This document shows, one piece after another, positions 55,084 to 57,386 of a DNA stretch of 57,386 bases; within the stretch, counting starts at the first letter, position 1; each line of letters starts with the position of its first letter. A model generated the notes under the pieces. It was not told the DNA's origin. It ran no database searches and saw only the letters and a program-made list of their open reading frames with translations. Where the stretch lies: the NCBI RefSeq assembly GCF_021608135.1, contig NZ_JAKIHL010000016.1, forward strand, positions 1 through 57,386, in the 5' to 3' direction. The stretch comes from Microaerobacter geothermalis (GTDB lineage Bacteria > Bacillota > Bacilli > DSM-22679). A program made the position numbers and the translations under genes.

Positions 55084-55917
55084 GTGGACTGGGTTCAAAC
55101 CAAATTTAAGCTGATTATCTCGGGCATTAAACTTGTGTCTGATTTTCGGCCGATTGATACTGTTCATAGTCGTTACGTCCGTAATGTCAATTGCTCGGTT
55201 GGGGAACGGGACAATACAGTCGTGGTTACGGGAACAATTTGCAGTGAAGATCAAAACAAAAATTTCCTGATTGCAGAAGACCTGACCGTCTTTTTTCTTA
55301 GGCTGTTTTCCCTGTTCGGGGTGAATTGCCGTGTGGAACATTTTGAATTGGATAAGGGCGGCGATGTTTTGTGGGGCTATCCGCCAGTGCCGACGATTGA
55401 TGGCAAGATGATGAATGACCAAATAGGCAAAGTCAAGTCTTTGTTTTTCGAACCCCAATCATCCGCCGAGTTTCAAGCCATCCAAGCGTCAACAAGGGTA
55501 GACGTGCCGCATCATTTTCGCACTTTGGCGGCATTGTTCTTTGAAGAGCTGTGTCCCCGCTGGGATGATCATGTTTTAGAAAAATATGTGGAAGCGTTGC
55601 TGGAGCGGTATGAAAATCAGCACGAAAAAAGGTTGCTGGAACTTATTCAGGTGCTATGCGACGCTGATCTCACAGATTTTCGTACCCAATTGAATCAGTC
55701 ATCCAGGTTGCAGTCGGCTATGCAAAACGTCAGTGGCCCGAGGTTAATAGACGATAATGTTGCTCATGGTATACTGGCGTGCATAGAAGTGATTTATCTT
55801 CAAATGAGACAAGGCAACTATGATGGATTAAACAGAAAGCTCATCTCATCCGCACATGAATTGCTACTCCCGCTGGTTCAAAAATTGTTGCGTTCTCGAA
55901 CCTTGGACAACCCCTGA
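55084..55917 (+). CDS. Hypothetical protein (277 aa)
   Basis: Starts at GTG behind GGGAAGGGG. The first half looks beta-rich (VRNVNCSVGERDNTVVVTGTICSEDQNKNFL), the second half helical (LYEKYVEALLERYENQHEKRLLELIQ). HEPN-like helices are possible but no motif is clear. It is transcribed towards the 45-bp repeats. Confidence 0.55.
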   Translation: MDWVQTKFKLIISGIKLVSDFRPIDTVHSRYVRNVNCSVGERDNTVVVTGTICSEDQNKNFLIAEDLTVFFLRLFSLFGVNCRVEHFELDKGGDVLWGYPPVPTIDGKMMNDQIGKVKSLFFEPQSSAEFQAIQASTRVDVPHHFRTLAALFFEELCPRWDDHVLEKYVEALLERYENQHEKRLLELIQVLCDADLTDFRTQLNQSSRLQSAMQNVSGPRLIDDNVAHGILACIEVIYLQMRQGNYDGLNRKLISSAHELLLPLVQKLLRSRTLDNP

Positions 55918-55938
55918 TTAGGCTTTGTCGGCATCCAT

Positions 55939-56075
55939 TTGAAACTGTCCAGTTTTTGGTTATAATGATGGGTAAGGTAAGTTTGTCGCTGACCGACATG
56001 CGACGAATAAATGGTCGGTACGCAGGTATGTCGCTGACCGATACGCGACTCATCAAGTGGTCGGCTCGTAAGATC
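55939..56075 (+). promoter_or_regulatory. Promoter followed by two 45-bp palindromic repeats
   Basis: TTGAAA (55939-55944) and TATAAT (55961-55966) are 16 bp apart on the plus strand. Downstream lie two copies of a 45-bp unit at 55984 and 56029, each starting TGTCGCTGACCGA. Each copy pairs GTCGC with GCGAC, and ACCGA with TCGGT/TCGG further on. No gene follows on this strand. It could be a small RNA or a protein-binding array; GTCGC recalls the parC-like motif. Confidence 0.6.
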
Positions 56076-56145
56076 TTTGGGTGAAAAAACACCCTTGAGA
56101 AGCGATTAAATTTGTCGAACCGTCATAATATTAAAAACATCTTAC

Positions 56146-56235
56146 CTATTTCAGGAACAGGATAAACGCCGTAACTGCCGCACCAACGTAAACCCAGATT
56201 GAATTCTCTTTAGCACATGCAACAAATTTTTTCAT
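56146..56235 (-). CDS. Small membrane peptide (29 aa)
   Basis: Reads MKKFVACAKENSIWVYVGAA and ends TAFILFLK: one amphipathic start and one hydrophobic helix. GAGGGGGTGAG lies at normal distance from ATG. Such short hydrophobic peptides include type I toxins, but the antisense RNA partner is not proven. Confidence 0.5.
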   Translation of the reverse strand: MKKFVACAKENSIWVYVGAAVTAFILFLK

Positions 56236-56381
56236 AAAAACTCACCCCCTCGTACCATTTTACTTCATTCTGCTGTACTTAGAGGTTTGAGTCAAGTATT
56301 TGTGGGAGAAATTTTCCTCCCATTATTTTGTAAGCGCATTCAATGCTTTAGGGTGCTCCTTGTTCGAGTCATTTATCTTTT

Positions 56382-57386
56382 TTAAAAACCTTTCAACGCC
56401 TTTAAAGCTTGATGAATCGGAATATGGATTTTCTGCTTTAGATACAAGAGGTTGTCCCTGGTAGCTTCACCTATGGTGCTGGTAACCTTTTCCACATAAT
56501 ACTTTGGGGGTTTACTTTCTTTCGGTACTGACCATTTCTCTACTCTTCCAAATAACGTTTTGAGGGCTAGTTTGTCAATGAAAGCCACCATAGCTGTCAT
56601 CATGGCACTTGCCCCTTTATCCACCCAGCTCCTCCCATTCTTTAGGCGCTTTGCAAATACACTCATGGTGGCTTCTGCACTCCCCATGGGGCGCATTCCC
56701 GCCGTATCCACCCCCCTCTCCATGAGCCATTTTCTATAGTCTCCCAACGCTTCGGGATACTGCTCCAGTTGCTTAATGAGTTCTTCCAAACGCTTCTCTT
56801 TTGCCTCGGTATCCAGTGTTCCTACGGCACTGTTCAATTCTAAAATGAGTTTCTTTCCATCGTAGGCAGCAAGGGCTTTCCTTATCTTCCGATAGCGGGG
56901 GTGATCGCGAAATATGCTCCGAATATCCCTCGCGACATGAAATCGATCTATGGAGAAGAAAGCACGGTCCTTAAAGTAATCTCGGCACGCCGTAATCCAG
57001 GGTGCCCCATCCCCATTTATGACAAGACGATGCACCATGGGATCATAGTCATACGTTTCCATGAGAAAGGTCTCAAATCCCTCCCAAAATGGCTCCTTTC
57101 CCCGATGGATGTAATGACGCTTATCCTTCAGATGTACTCGTTTTCCGTTGACTTCCCAGCCTTGATGGACGGCTGCTATTTTCTCTTCTTTCCCCTTTCT
57201 CCCTTTTTCTTGTCGTTTCAGATACAGCCCGTCCACTTCGACAAACAAAACTGGTTGGGTTAGTGGTTGTCGCTCTTTTGGGATGGCTTCTACGTTTAAC
57301 AGGTGTTGGCGAATGGCTTCATGGCTGATGACGCGATAACCCAGAAGGGTTTCTAGTGTGTCCGCCGCCTTTCGGTAAGAAGGTCC
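56382..57386 (-). mobile_element. ISLre2-type (UPF0236) transposase, cut by the window edge
   Basis: Visible are 334 C-terminal residues; the frame remains open to the edge, so the N-terminus is beyond. FVEVDGLYLKRQEKGRKGKEEKIAAVHQGW and MVHRLVINGDGAPWI, then FSIDRFHVARDIR and RMRPMGSAEATMSVFAKRLKNGRSW-like residues fit UPF0236/ISLre2. It is an insertion sequence independent of the Tn7-like genes and may hide the element's far end. Confidence 0.88.

Larger units (their letters stand above)
12342..57386. mobile_element. Tn7-like island inserted downstream of glmS (far end not seen)
   Basis: The island starts at the classical attTn7 position, 22-25 bp after the glmS stop, with TnsB-site-like repeats. 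It carries a tnsABCD operon at 45.3-51.8 kb and a long mixed cargo. I found no matching second end in the window, so the right boundary is unknown; the limit given is the window edge. Nested or tandem elements sharing this hotspot are possible. The tns operon is far from the glmS-proximal end, unlike in Tn7 itself. Confidence 0.6.

Overview
This window is a chromosomal segment of a Bacillales (Bacillaceae-like) Firmicute with a large accessory island inserted directly downstream of glmS. The host call rests on gene order: end of an rRNA operon, a tRNA cluster, arginase, sigW-rsiW, cdaA-cdaR-glmM, glmS ribozyme, glmS. Start codons include many TTG/GTG behind strong GGAGG sites, as is usual for this group. 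All protein identities come from reading motifs by eye; no database search was run.

Backbone (1-12.32 kb): 5S rRNA and twelve tRNAs; a polar amino-acid ABC transporter (two permeases and a binding lipoprotein, no ATPase); arginase; the SigW/RsiW envelope-stress pair with a self-type SigW promoter; the c-di-AMP cyclase CdaA and its partner CdaR; GlmM; then the glucosamine-6-phosphate ribozyme and GlmS. The last four connect c-di-AMP signalling to amino-sugar synthesis for peptidoglycan.

Island (12.34 kb to the right edge and probably beyond): it begins 22-25 bp after the glmS stop, at the classical Tn7 attachment position, with three 20-bp TnsB-site-like direct repeats. At 45.3-51.8 kb lies a Tn7-type operon tnsA-tnsB-tnsC-tnsD(tniQ). 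tnsB carries an in-frame TGA between its first and second catalytic residues, tnsC a one-base frameshift, and tnsA seems to lack a catalytic Asp, so the element looks immobilised unless these are sequence errors. No second transposon end was found in the window.

Cargo, left to right: an MFS exporter and LysR pair embedded in broken fragments of neighbouring gene families; an arsenic-resistance cluster (iron-sulfur/copper chaperone-like protein, YnfA-like membrane protein, ArsR, ACR3, ArsC); a ComEC-like metallo-beta-lactamase lipoprotein with a DUF3006 partner; several unknown genes; a defence-like block (DUF262/HNH protein, Uma2-like nuclease, Cas4-like Fe-S nuclease, PD-(D/E)XK-like protein, complete type I HsdR-HsdM-HsdS); a plasmid-type replicon (ParM/ParR with a centromere-like region, a putative Rep protein followed by four 21-22 bp iterons, a fused primase-helicase and small regulators); a tyrosine recombinase; the tns operon; a PAS-GGDEF diguanylate cyclase; small unknown genes; a promoter followed by two 45-bp palindromic repeats; and a truncated ISLre2-type transposase.

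The most striking feature is the combination of a Tn7-like transposition operon with a complete-looking iteron plasmid replication and partition module inside one glmS-linked island. Either a plasmid was captured by a Tn7-like element, or the element can exist as an episome and use attTn7 as its docking site.
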